62,203 nt of DNA, from NCBI GenBank assembly GCA_007693585.1, contig REDH01000086.1, forward strand, positions 1-62,203, in the 5' to 3' direction. Shown piece after piece: positions 54,900 through 62,203 of this stretch. Within the stretch, counting starts at the first letter, position 1. Each line of letters starts with the position of its first letter. A model generated the notes under the pieces. It had not been told where the DNA came from, made no database searches, and saw only the letters and a list, made by a program, of their open reading frames with translations. Source of the stretch: Deltaproteobacteria bacterium (GTDB taxonomy: Bacteria; Myxococcota_A; Bradymonadia; REDH01). A program made the position numbers and the translations under genes.

Positions 54900-56300
54900 A
54901 TGACCACCGAGACGCCCACCGCCCCCGGCAACCTCCCCCCCCGGATCGTCTCGCCGCCCCCCGGACCGGCCGCCCGCGCGCTCATCGAGCGCCTCGCCGC
55001 CGTCGAGTGCCCAGCGATCACCGCCCGACGGGACCGCCGCCGTGCCGCCGGCGGCGACGACCCCATCGTCTGGGCCGAAGCCACCGGAAGCAACGTCACC
55101 GACGTCGACGGCAACCGCTACGTCGACCTCGCCGGCGGCTTCGCCGTCGCCGCCATCGGGCACCGCCACCCCGAAGTCGTGGCCGCCGCCCACGCCCAGC
55201 TCGACCGCCTCATCCACACCATGGGCGACCTCTTCCCCGCCGCCGAGAAGGTCCACCTCGCCGAGACCCTCGCCCGCCTCGCCCCCGGCCGCCTCTCGAT
55301 GAGCATCCTCGGGCTCTCCGGCTCCGACGCCGTCGAAGCCGCCATCAAGACCGCCCTCATCGCCACCGGACGCTCCCGCATCCTCGCCTTCCACGGCGGA
55401 TACCACGGCATGAGCCTCGGCGCCCTCGGCGTCTCCGGCTACCGCGCGTCCTTCCGACAGCCCTTCGCCTCCATGACCCCCCGCCCCGAGCTGCGCCTCC
55501 CCTACCCGGACTGCGCCGACTGCCCCCTCGGACACCAGTACCCCGACTGCGCCTTCGCCTGCCTCGACCAGATCGCCCGCATCCTCGACGACCCCACCTT
55601 CGGCGGCGAGGACGTCGCCGCCCTCATCGCCGAACCCATCCAGGGCCGCGGCGGCGACATCGTCCCCCCCGACGGCTGGCTCACCCGCCTGCGCGACATC
55701 ACCCGCGAACGCGGCATCCTCCTCATCCTCGACGAGATCTACACCGGCTTCGGACGAACCGGCCGGCTCTTCGCCTGCCAGCACGAGGGCGTCGAACCCG
55801 ACCTCCTCTGCGTCGGCAAGGCCATGGGCGGCGGCGCACCCATCTCCGCCTGCATCGGCACCCCCGAAGTCATGCAGGCCTGGGGCCGCTCCACCGGCGA
55901 GGCCATCCACACCAGCACCTTCCTCGGCCACCCGCTCTCCGCCGCCATGGCCAGCGCCGCCCTCTCCGTCATCGTCGATCACGATCTCCCCGCTCGCGCC
56001 GAACGCGTCGGACAACGGTTCCTCGAACAGCTTCGCAAGACCCTCCACGGTCACCCGGCAGTCCGGGACGTCCGCGGGCGGGGACTCATGATCGGCATCG
56101 TCCTGCAGGACTCCCACGGCCGGGCCGCACCCGGCAGCGCCGTCCTCGCCATGCACCGCCTGCTCGGGCAAGGCTGGATCATCTCTCCGGGCGGACGCGA
56201 CGGCGACGTCATCAGCCTCGCACCCCCCATGACCATCGACGAAGACCTCCTCGACGCCTTCGTCGAACAGCTCCCCGGGGTGCTGGCTCCCTGCCCCTGA
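54900..56300 (+). CDS. Class III PLP-dependent aminotransferase
   Basis: 466 residues. Class III hallmarks: YVDLAGGFAVAAIGHRHPEVV, LSGSDAVEAAIKTA, FHGGYHGMSLG, the PLP-binding ILDEIYTGFGRTG and the Schiff-base Lys at about 307 (CVGKAMGGG), followed by HTSTFLGHPLSAA. The family includes 4-aminobutyrate, acetylornithine, diaminobutyrate and pyruvate-type transaminases. Substrate cannot be fixed, since neighbours give no pathway. A Cys-rich insert (DCADCPLGHQYPDC, about 200-225) is also known from 4-aminobutyrate/5-aminovalerate-type members. ATG 54900. Confidence 0.9.
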   Translation: MTTETPTAPGNLPPRIVSPPPGPAARALIERLAAVECPAITARRDRRRAAGGDDPIVWAEATGSNVTDVDGNRYVDLAGGFAVAAIGHRHPEVVAAAHAQLDRLIHTMGDLFPAAEKVHLAETLARLAPGRLSMSILGLSGSDAVEAAIKTALIATGRSRILAFHGGYHGMSLGALGVSGYRASFRQPFASMTPRPELRLPYPDCADCPLGHQYPDCAFACLDQIARILDDPTFGGEDVAALIAEPIQGRGGDIVPPDGWLTRLRDITRERGILLILDEIYTGFGRTGRLFACQHEGVEPDLLCVGKAMGGGAPISACIGTPEVMQAWGRSTGEAIHTSTFLGHPLSAAMASAALSVIVDHDLPARAERVGQRFLEQLRKTLHGHPAVRDVRGRGLMIGIVLQDSHGRAAPGSAVLAMHRLLGQGWIISPGGRDGDVISLAPPMTIDEDLLDAFVEQLPGVLAPCP

Positions 56301-56486
56301 ACTTGCTCGCACCTCCACCACTGACGCGCTGCGCCAGCGGCAGGGCATGAAGCCGTGCATGAAACACTGCTACGGTACGTCCACCCGAGGGCGATCGAAC
56401 GCCCACCCGCCTCCCGGGTGCCCCGCGAGCGCACGCCACTTTCCGTCCCCCACCCCACCCTCCGCCCCCCCCAAGGAGCCGCGGCC

Positions 56487-57119
56487 ATGCGCCACCGTCC
56501 CCCCTTCGTCGGCCCGATCGTCCTCCTGCTCGTCCTCTTCCACGCCGGCATCGCCCTCGCCCAGGCCAGGCCGAGCGCACCCCGGCTCAACGACGACCGC
56601 ATCGCGCGCCTCGATGCCGGCGAGAAGCTCACCTACGCCACCATCGACGACATGAACCGCGGCGAGGTCGTCGGGGTGGTCGACGCCAGCGTGGACGAGG
56701 TCCTCGCCGTCCTGAGGGACTACGACAACTACATGCGGTGGTACCCCGACCAGCGCGCCGCCGAGCTGCTCTGGAGACGAGGAAACGAGGCCCGCGCCCG
56801 CGGCGAGATCCGCATGCCCTTCCCCTTCCCCAACCGACGCTACGACATCGACGTCCGGCAGCAGAACCGATCCGTCAACGGGGTCGACGTCGTCACCGTC
56901 ACCTGGCAGTATGTCGAGGACAGCGGAAACTTCCGGGAAATGTACGGCTTCTGGTGGATTCAGCCCTGGCAGGACAACCCCCGCCGTACGCTCCTCCGGT
57001 ATGTCCTCTACGCCGACCTCGGGACCTGGCTCCCCGACGGCGTCATCCGCTGGGCGCAGCGGCGAATGCTCCCCGGCATCATCGACGGCATCCGCGAGGA
57101 GGTCGCCCGCCGTCGCTGA
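56487..57119 (+). CDS. Secreted SRPBCC/START-like protein, copy 1
   Basis: 210 residues. ATG 56487 follows AAGGAG. Signal peptide ending AQA, so exported. Mature domain is SRPBCC/COQ10-like (VVGVVDASVDEVLAVLRDYDNYMRWYPD), a fold that binds hydrophobic ligands, with conserved MPFPFPNRRYDIDV, VTWQYVEDSGNFREMYGFW and DLGTWLPDGVIRWAQRRMLPG. No catalytic residues are evident. Shares long stretches with the next gene, so the two are tandem paralogues. Probable role: lipid or steroid-like ligand handling in the envelope (inference). Confidence 0.8.
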   Translation: MRHRPPFVGPIVLLLVLFHAGIALAQARPSAPRLNDDRIARLDAGEKLTYATIDDMNRGEVVGVVDASVDEVLAVLRDYDNYMRWYPDQRAAELLWRRGNEARARGEIRMPFPFPNRRYDIDVRQQNRSVNGVDVVTVTWQYVEDSGNFREMYGFWWIQPWQDNPRRTLLRYVLYADLGTWLPDGVIRWAQRRMLPGIIDGIREEVARRR

Positions 57120-57151
57120 ACCCGCCGCAGCGCACCGGGCCGGCACCCCGT

Positions 57152-57180
57152 TTGTCTTTCGCCAATCGACCGATTAGAAT
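57152..57180 (+). promoter_or_regulatory. Sigma-70 promoter for the second SRPBCC gene
   Basis: TTGTCT at 57152-57157, exact 17-nt spacer, TAGAAT at 57175-57180. Start near 57187 gives about 60 nt of leader before ATG 57250. The AT-rich -10 stands out against the surrounding GC. Confidence 0.65.
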
Positions 57181-57249
57181 GTCCTCTCCCGGGCGCTCCT
57201 CGCCCCGCCGCAGACACCGCCCGCCCAGATCATCGCGATGGGAAGAACC

Positions 57250-57924
57250 ATGCCGAATTCGTTGCGAACGCTCCTTGCCCTCATCGCCTTCGGCCTCGTC
57301 GTCCCCGCGTTTCCGGGTGCGTCCCTGATCCCCGGCGGTGACCGCATCGTCGCCACCGCCTACGCCCAGGCGCGTCCCGCACCTCCCCGGCTCAACGACA
57401 GCAGACGGGAGCGAATCCGGAGCGGTGAGCGACTCATCTACGCCGAGGTCGGCGAGATGAATCGCGCCGAGGCCATCGGACTCATCGATGTTCCCCTCGC
57501 CGATGTCATCGAGATCCTCCGCGATTACCCCAACTACGTGCACTGGTACCCCAGCCAGCGCTCCGCCGAGCTCCTCTCCATCGACGGACTGCGGGCCACC
57601 GCTCGCGGGGAACTCGGCATGCCGTTCCCTTTCCCGAACCGGCACTACACCGTCGAGGTCAACGGTCGACCGATCCAGCACGAGGGACGAAACGCCGTCG
57701 AGGTCACCTGGCAGTACGTCGAAGGCAGCGGGAACCTGCGCGAGATGCACGGCTTCTGGTTCCTTCAGGAGTGGGAGGAGGACGTGAACAAGACCCTCGC
57801 CCGCTACGTCCTCTACGTCGACCTCGGGACCTGGCTCCCCGACGGCGTCATCCGCTGGGGACAGCGCCGCATGCTGCCCGGCATCTTCGACGGCATCGAG
57901 AGCTGGCACCGCCAGCGCGGCTGA
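57250..57924 (+). CDS. Secreted SRPBCC/START-like protein, copy 2
   Basis: 224 residues. ATG 57250 follows GGGAAGAACC; an ATG at 57238 lacks one. Signal peptide ending AYAQA. SRPBCC domain as in copy 1, with MPFPFPNRHYTVEV, VTWQYVEGSGNLREMHGFW and the same DLGTWLPDGVIRWGQRRMLPG ending. Has its own promoter, so the paralogues may be separately controlled. The following lipoprotein starts about 66 bp downstream and may be cotranscribed. Ligand unknown. Confidence 0.8.
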   Translation: MPNSLRTLLALIAFGLVVPAFPGASLIPGGDRIVATAYAQARPAPPRLNDSRRERIRSGERLIYAEVGEMNRAEAIGLIDVPLADVIEILRDYPNYVHWYPSQRSAELLSIDGLRATARGELGMPFPFPNRHYTVEVNGRPIQHEGRNAVEVTWQYVEGSGNLREMHGFWFLQEWEEDVNKTLARYVLYVDLGTWLPDGVIRWGQRRMLPGIFDGIESWHRQRG

Positions 57925-57990
57925 CTCGGTCGGAGCCCGCCGCCCCCGCCGGGCCCGGTCGCGTCGCCCTCCCTCCGTGAGACCGCAACG

Positions 57991-59097
57991 ATGCCCCGCA
58001 CAACCGTTCCCGACCGGCTCGCCCTCCTCGTTCTCGCCCTCGTGTTCGCCGGAGCAGCCTCCGCCTGCGCGGGAGCACAGACCCGCGACACGGGTCCTCC
58101 GTCGTGGTTCCCCGGGGGCGATCGGGATGCCTATCCCGCCGGAGAGTGGATCCTCGGCCTCGGCGCCTGCGGCGCCGAAACACCCCAGGCCGACCGGGCG
58201 AGCTGCGCCGCACACCGCGCACGACGTGAGCTCGCATTCAGCATCCGCTCCGAAGTCGAAGCCAGTGTCCGCATGCAGTCCGAGGCGGAGCGGGAGCGAC
58301 TCTGGTCCACAGGGCGTGGTGGAACGGACCAGTCCGTCACCCGGGAGACGGACCGACTCGCCGACGCAGGGGCCGTCACCACCGCCCTCGAGATGGTCGA
58401 CGTCGAACCTCGGGAAGTCACCTGCCGCGGAGAACACTGCTACGCCATGGTTGCCGTGCGTCGCCGCGATGTGGCCGCCCGCGTCGCCCGGGAACTCGCC
58501 GAGGATGAGCTCCGGCTCGAACGGCACCTGCAGCACGCCAGGCAGGGAGACACCCTGCAGGCCATCCAGTCCCTCGCCGCCGCCGAGTCGCTTGCGAGAG
58601 GGGTCGACCGCGCCGGACTCCTCCATCAGTCCCTCACCGGAATCAACCCCGTGGACCCCCCGGCGGTGCACCGCGTCCACGGACTGACCCGGGATCTGCT
58701 CTCCGGGGCCAGCGTGTGCTTCGCCAGCGATCTCGATGAGGTCCCCGCGTCCGAGGTGTTCGCCACCTCGGTCGCCCGCATGCGGGCCATGGGCTTCGGT
58801 GAAGTGCGCACCGCCGCCTCGGAGCACGACTGCGCTGGCGCTCTCGTCATCTTTCGCTTCGAGGGCACCTCCGACCTGCGGTGGGCTCACACCACCCTCA
58901 CCGATGATCAGCCCGTGACGATGGAGTACGTGGGATTCGTCCACTTCTCCACCGCGCGGCAAGGACAGCAGATGAGCCGCCGCCTGACCGCCCGCGGCAT
59001 GCACGTGGCCACACCCCAGGCCATCGACGCTGCCACGCGCAGGCTCTCGGAAGAGATTCACCGGTTCGTCGAGGAGGTACTCGCGGAAGGGACCTGA
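57991..59097 (+). CDS. LPP20-like lipoprotein
   Basis: 368 residues. Signal peptide ending ASACAGAQ (lipobox SAC). After it comes an LPP20-type segment (PPSWFPGG..AYPAGEWILGLGAC, then helical RARRELAFSIRSEVEASVR and DVEPREVTCRGEHCYAMVAVRR), seen in flagellar or outer-membrane-associated lipoproteins of the LPP20/FlgO-like group. The C-terminal about 150 residues (ASVCFASDLDEVPASEVFATSV onward) form a second domain I cannot name. Function unknown. It follows the SRPBCC pair, suggesting a shared envelope module. Confidence 0.72.
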   Translation: MPRTTVPDRLALLVLALVFAGAASACAGAQTRDTGPPSWFPGGDRDAYPAGEWILGLGACGAETPQADRASCAAHRARRELAFSIRSEVEASVRMQSEAERERLWSTGRGGTDQSVTRETDRLADAGAVTTALEMVDVEPREVTCRGEHCYAMVAVRRRDVAARVARELAEDELRLERHLQHARQGDTLQAIQSLAAAESLARGVDRAGLLHQSLTGINPVDPPAVHRVHGLTRDLLSGASVCFASDLDEVPASEVFATSVARMRAMGFGEVRTAASEHDCAGALVIFRFEGTSDLRWAHTTLTDDQPVTMEYVGFVHFSTARQGQQMSRRLTARGMHVATPQAIDAATRRLSEEIHRFVEEVLAEGT

Positions 59098-59124
59098 GAC
59101 GCCCTGCCGACGCGGGTCCGCTCG

Positions 59125-59156
59125 TTCGCCGCAGGCCGGAACCCCCTGCGGACGAA
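59125..59156. terminator. Hairpin between convergent genes
   Basis: TTCGCCGCAGG pairs with CCTGCGGACGAA (one bulge) around a short loop, 28 nt after the LPP20-like stop and before the convergent small gene. No T-tract. Confidence 0.45.
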
Positions 59157-59213
59157 GACCTCACGGCGTCGCTCCGAAGAGCGGTGACGGGAGCGACCCG
59201 GTTGCCGGCGACG

Positions 59214-59414
59214 TCAGGGCCGGATGAAGCTGAACGCGATGAGCAGCGCCAGCAGGCCGAGCAGGGCCCAGAAGATCCACACCAGCGTACGATCCCTGCC
59301 CCGGCCGCCTCGTGCGGCCCGACGGAATCCACTGCGAAGACCGCTGAGCGCTCCGCCCTTGCTCCCGCCCCGACCGCTGCCGCGGGAGCGCTTCTTCTTG
59401 CTGCGTGTCGCCAT
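59214..59414 (-). CDS. Small basic single-pass membrane protein
   Basis: 66 residues. ATG 59414 is preceded by GGAAGGAAGA, an excellent ribosome-binding site. The N-terminal about 40 residues are strongly basic Lys/Arg/Ser/Gly (RSKKKRSRGSGRGGSKG), followed by one C-terminal membrane segment (TLVWIFWALLGLLALLIAFSF). A tail-anchored topology is expected, with the basic arm possibly binding nucleic acid or acidic lipid head groups. No family recognised. Confidence 0.6.
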   Translation of the reverse strand: MATRSKKKRSRGSGRGGSKGGALSGLRSGFRRAARGGRGRDRTLVWIFWALLGLLALLIAFSFIRP

Positions 59415-59908
59415 TCTTCCTTCCATGAAGTCCGAGGAACCACACCCGGCGCAGCATGGCGCGGTCCGCGCGTCGGCGCAAGGAGGCCGAGAGGCAAGCA
59501 CGCTCTGCGCCAGGGCTGTCGCAAGAGCGGTTCGTCGCCTGCTACGGTACCCTCGTCGGCTCACTTCGGTCGCAAGTGCCTGATCATGGGGCCCGAACCG
59601 TCCGCCTTCCCGACCGCAAGGGGATCCGGGACGACGTTGCGATCACCCCGGCGCCCCGCCTTGCGGGACCGCGCACGTCCGACCGCTCTCGAAGCCTCCT
59701 CGAAGCCTCCTCGATGGATCCGCTCGCCGGGGATCGCCACCCTCGGCAAGGATCGCCCGACGCCCCCGGCTGCCCACCCTCCGCGTGCCGGTCGCCCCGG
59801 CACGCCAATTGGTCTTCCGCACCGGCTTCGGCTATGGCCCGGGAACACGTGGGCCACCCTGCCCGCCCCTGCGATGGAGGATCCCTGCCGCCCGCCCAGC
59901 CCAACCAG
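59415..59908. other. Divergent intergenic region, no gene seen
   Basis: 494 bp between the small membrane protein and the FHA gene. Contains a short direct repeat (GAAGCCTCCTC twice, near 59692-59713). No promoter I can defend. Confidence 0.5.
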
Positions 59909-60688
59909 ATGCTCGTACTGACCATCGACCAGGTTCGCGCCGGTGCCGCTCTCGAACCAGGGCGCGCGTTCCGGCTCGGGAGGAGTCCGTCCCTCGCCGG
60001 GCGCGGCGAGAGCTGTCCCATCTGGCTGCCCGACAGCACGGTCTCCCGCGAGCATGCACGCCTCACCGCGCACGGGCTGGAGATCGAGGTGGAGGTCCTC
60101 CCCGGCCGGAGCAGCACCTTCCTCAACGGGCGCAGACTTCGCCCGGGCGAGTCCGTCCGCGTGCCGGCCGCCGGGGCCCAGCTCCAGCTCGGGGGCGTCC
60201 TCCTCGCGGTGAAGGCCCTCGACGAGACCGTCGAATTCCAGGAGCGGCTCGGGGAGGCCGACAGCCCGGTGACCTCACCCCCGCTCGTCACCTGGAGCTG
60301 GGAGGCCGGCGAGGTCGACGTGCGCGTCAGCGGAAGACGGCTGGATCTCTATCCCGCCGCCGCCCGCGCCCTCGCCGTGCTCCTCGAACACCCCAGCGAG
60401 AGCGTCGCCAGCGCCGACATCCAGGACGAACTGGGCAGCACCGCCAACGTCGAACAGCTCATGTCCTACATCCGCGCGGCCTTCCGACAGGCCATCCAGT
60501 CAGAAGCCCTCCCGCAGGCACGCCTCGCCACCGAAGTGGCCCGCGTCCACTCGGGAGCATCCGTCGAGGAACTCGCCACCATGGACCCTCGAGCGCTGCT
60601 GCGGATCCTCGTGCAGTCCCGGCGCGGCTTCGGCTACGCACTCAACCTGGCGCCCGATGCGGTGCGCATGGAGGTGTCCCATGGCTGA
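59909..60688 (+). CDS. FHA-domain protein with C-terminal winged helix
   Basis: 259 residues. FHA domain at about 20-95 (GRAFRLGRSPSL, LPDSTVSREHARL, NGRRLRPGESVRV), with the Arg/Ser-Arg-His core that binds phosphothreonine. Residues about 135-255 resemble an OmpR/transcriptional-regulatory winged helix (LDLYPAAARALAVLLEHPSE, VEQLMSYIRAAFRQ and a final SRRGFGYALNL that mirrors the RGxGYxL hairpin). It may couple Ser/Thr kinase signalling to transcription. It overlaps the next gene by 8 nt. ATG 59909 lacks a strong ribosome-binding site. Confidence 0.78.
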   Translation: MLVLTIDQVRAGAALEPGRAFRLGRSPSLAGRGESCPIWLPDSTVSREHARLTAHGLEIEVEVLPGRSSTFLNGRRLRPGESVRVPAAGAQLQLGGVLLAVKALDETVEFQERLGEADSPVTSPPLVTWSWEAGEVDVRVSGRRLDLYPAAARALAVLLEHPSESVASADIQDELGSTANVEQLMSYIRAAFRQAIQSEALPQARLATEVARVHSGASVEELATMDPRALLRILVQSRRGFGYALNLAPDAVRMEVSHG

Positions 60689-62203
60689 CGCCATTCACCG
60701 ATCCCCGGTCCATCGATCCGCACCCCCCGAAGGAAAGCGGACAGACAGACGGCTCGACCACCGAGACGATCGGCTGCACCGGTTCTCCTCTCCGCGCTGG
60801 CGTCCATGGACGGCCAGCGCGCAGCGCACGCCCGGCCCAGGTGGACACGTGGCATGGACCCTGTTCGTCCTGGCGATCCTCGCCGCCGCCGCCGCGCCGG
60901 CGTGTTCGCTCGCACCGTTGGACGAGGGCGTGAACCGATGCGGGGCAGCGGGCGCCGACCCCGACCTGCTCGGCGAGGCCTGCGGCGAGTGCGGCGTATG
61001 GTCCTGCGCCCGGCCCGGGTCCAACGAGCTGGCCTGCCGCGGTCAGGTGCACCCCTGCGGTGGACGTTGCCCGGAGCTCTACGGCCACGGCGCGCCCCGG
61101 GAGGACGCGGCTCCGGGACAGGTCTGCGACGCCGCCGGGGTCTCCTTGTGGCAGTGCACGGATGCCTGGACCCTCGACTGCATTCCCCGAGATCGAAACG
61201 CATGCGGCGGCTCCGATGGCCTCGTGGCCACCCCCGGCGCGCCCTGCGGAGACAACTGCTGGCGAGACGCCTGGGCCTGCACCGGGGACGACGAGTCCCC
61301 GCTGGCCTGCGAAGCCAACCGCAACCTGTGCGGCGGCTGCGACCCGCTGCCCGGTCTCCCGGGAAACCCCTGCGGATCCTGCGGCGGCGCCTGGACATGC
61401 GACGAGGCCCTGGGCACCACCGTCTGCTCCCGGGAAACCAACACCTGCGGGGGATGCGAGACCCTCACGATCGACGGACAACCCGCCGCGCCGGGAGTCC
61501 CCTGCCCGGGAGGACGCGCCGTCTGTGATGGCACCGACGGATTGCGGTGTGCGCCGGAGGGAGAGCAGGTCAATCCGTGCGGCGGGCAGACCCGCCTCGA
61601 CGCCGTGCCCGGCGACGTGCGCGCCGACTGCCCGCTGTGCGTCCTGCAGTGCGACGGCCGGGACGCCCTCCGGTGCCGCCCGCCCAGCAGCCCCCTCGAG
61701 GGCCCGGATGCTTGCGGGGGATGCGCCCTCCTCCCCGGCCTGCCCGGAGAAGCCTGTGGAGCCGAGCATGCCTGGTCCTGTGAGGGCACGGACCTGGTCT
61801 GCGCCCTCGCAGCCGAAGCATGCGCCAACCCGACCACGTGGTATCTGGACCGGAACGGGGACGGACTGGGGGACCCCCGGTATCCGCTGCGCAGCTGCTC
61901 ACGCCCGTTCGGCTACGTCTCCAACGACCGGGACCGCTGTCCGGACGGTCAGCCGCGCGATGCGGACGATCGATGCCCGGGGGAGTCCTCGATCTCCATT
62001 CCGGTGGAGCGGAACGCCTGCGGAGGAACCGAGGCTCTCGACGGTGAACCCGGCGACCCTTGCGGCGCGTGCGTCGAGGGGATCTGGGTTTGCATCGGTA
62101 CCGACCGCGTGGAGTGCTCGGTGTCGCTGGCCGCGCAGGAACAGGCCTGCGGTACAGGGACGGAGCCCGTGGAGCCGACGGAGCCCGTGGAGCCGACGGA
62201 GCC
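60681..62203 (+). CDS. Cys-rich envelope protein, C-terminus beyond the window
   Basis: Open from ATG 60681 to the last base (at least 507 residues). GGAGGT lies 5 nt upstream of this ATG, which falls inside the FHA gene, so the two are coupled. A basic 56-residue lead precedes a hydrophobic segment (TLFVLAILAAAAAPAC); GTG 60849 would instead give a normal lipoprotein signal with lipobox APAC. The rest is about nine Cys-rich modules of the form NxCGGC..LxGxPGxxCG...WxC, with one thrombospondin-3-like calcium segment (YLDRNGDGLGD). It ends in an EPVEPTEP linker. No function recognised. Confidence 0.75.
   Translation, partial: MADAIHRSPVHRSAPPEGKRTDRRLDHRDDRLHRFSSPRWRPWTASAQRTPGPGGHVAWTLFVLAILAAAAAPACSLAPLDEGVNRCGAAGADPDLLGEACGECGVWSCARPGSNELACRGQVHPCGGRCPELYGHGAPREDAAPGQVCDAAGVSLWQCTDAWTLDCIPRDRNACGGSDGLVATPGAPCGDNCWRDAWACTGDDESPLACEANRNLCGGCDPLPGLPGNPCGSCGGAWTCDEALGTTVCSRETNTCGGCETLTIDGQPAAPGVPCPGGRAVCDGTDGLRCAPEGEQVNPCGGQTRLDAVPGDVRADCPLCVLQCDGRDALRCRPPSSPLEGPDACGGCALLPGLPGEACGAEHAWSCEGTDLVCALAAEACANPTTWYLDRNGDGLGDPRYPLRSCSRPFGYVSNDRDRCPDGQPRDADDRCPGESSISIPVERNACGGTEALDGEPGDPCGACVEGIWVCIGTDRVECSVSLAAQEQACGTGTEPVEPTEPVEPTE
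62160..62203 (+). repeat. 18-bp linker repeat running off the window
   Basis: About two and a half 18-bp units encoding TEPVEP at the window end, in frame with the Cys-rich protein. Full length unknown. Confidence 0.8.

Noticed and set aside
56368-59550. The 11-mer TGCTACGGTAC upstream of two genes (56368-56378 and 59540-59550) as a shared promoter element
   Set aside because: Only two copies seen, orientation relative to genes differs, and neither has a convincing -35.

Overview
The window is a GC-rich (roughly 70%) bacterial chromosomal segment, densely packed and mostly housekeeping in the middle. Several signs point to Myxococcota in the broad sense: a protein at 16652-17809 ends in a MYXO-CTERM-type tail (Gly-Cys-Ser, hydrophobic stretch, Arg cluster), there are many Cys-rich secreted lipoproteins with repetitive acidic linkers, and kinase, FHA and c-di-GMP signalling genes are abundant. 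I cannot place it to family. I see no integrase, transposase, plasmid gene or CRISPR array.

Layout. 1-7.7 kb: an edge-truncated lipoprotein, a Cys-rich lipoprotein zinc peptidase (M43-like), a LysO-type exporter, and a 1367-residue surface lipoprotein joining two DUF1554 domains to BspA/DUF285 repeats. 7.7-12.8 kb, minus strand: membrane protein, PHP-type PolX, and a coupled ABC exporter/DUF423 pair. 12.8-15.1 kb: an ECF sigma factor coupled to a small membrane protein and a Spy/CnrX-like periplasmic protein. 15.1-20.3 kb: tandem universal stress protein, a MYXO-CTERM protein behind a sigma-54-type promoter, a repeat-bearing lipoprotein, and DoxX. 20.3-29.5 kb, minus strand: a translationally coupled VTC / DUF4956 / HlyD-like operon, a GGDEF-EAL protein, an AblB-type acetyltransferase, an SBF transporter, and a coupled MBL hydrolase/SDR pair.

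30-36.7 kb, minus strand, is an information-processing block: dnaG, rpoD, a CAT-anticodon tRNA lacking encoded CCA, a terminator, a coiled-coil zinc-ribbon protein, rnpB (RNase P RNA) and a CCA-adding enzyme. The products that trim the tRNA 5' end and finish its 3' end therefore lie next to a tRNA that needs both. 36.8-48.5 kb, plus strand: a Ser/Thr kinase-ATPase, a fadN-fadA beta-oxidation pair behind a perfect palindrome, a fructosamine-kinase-like protein, a PAS-GGDEF diguanylate cyclase, and a fasciclin lipoprotein.

48.5-62.2 kb: four 78-bp tandem repeats, each carrying a perfect 25-bp palindrome, between convergent genes; a repeat-rich Ig-like lipoprotein; FolB; a collagen-like lipoprotein; a class III aminotransferase; two paralogous secreted SRPBCC proteins followed by an LPP20-like lipoprotein; and an FHA-winged-helix regulator overlapping a Cys-rich envelope protein that runs off the window.

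I found no single proven new system. The best candidates are the VTC-DUF4956-MFP operon, the palindromic 78-bp array, the ECF/CnrYXH-like cassette, the putative fatty-acid operator and the twin SRPBCC/LPP20 cassette. Calls rest on reading translated sequence and motifs by eye. Start codons are uncertain where noted.
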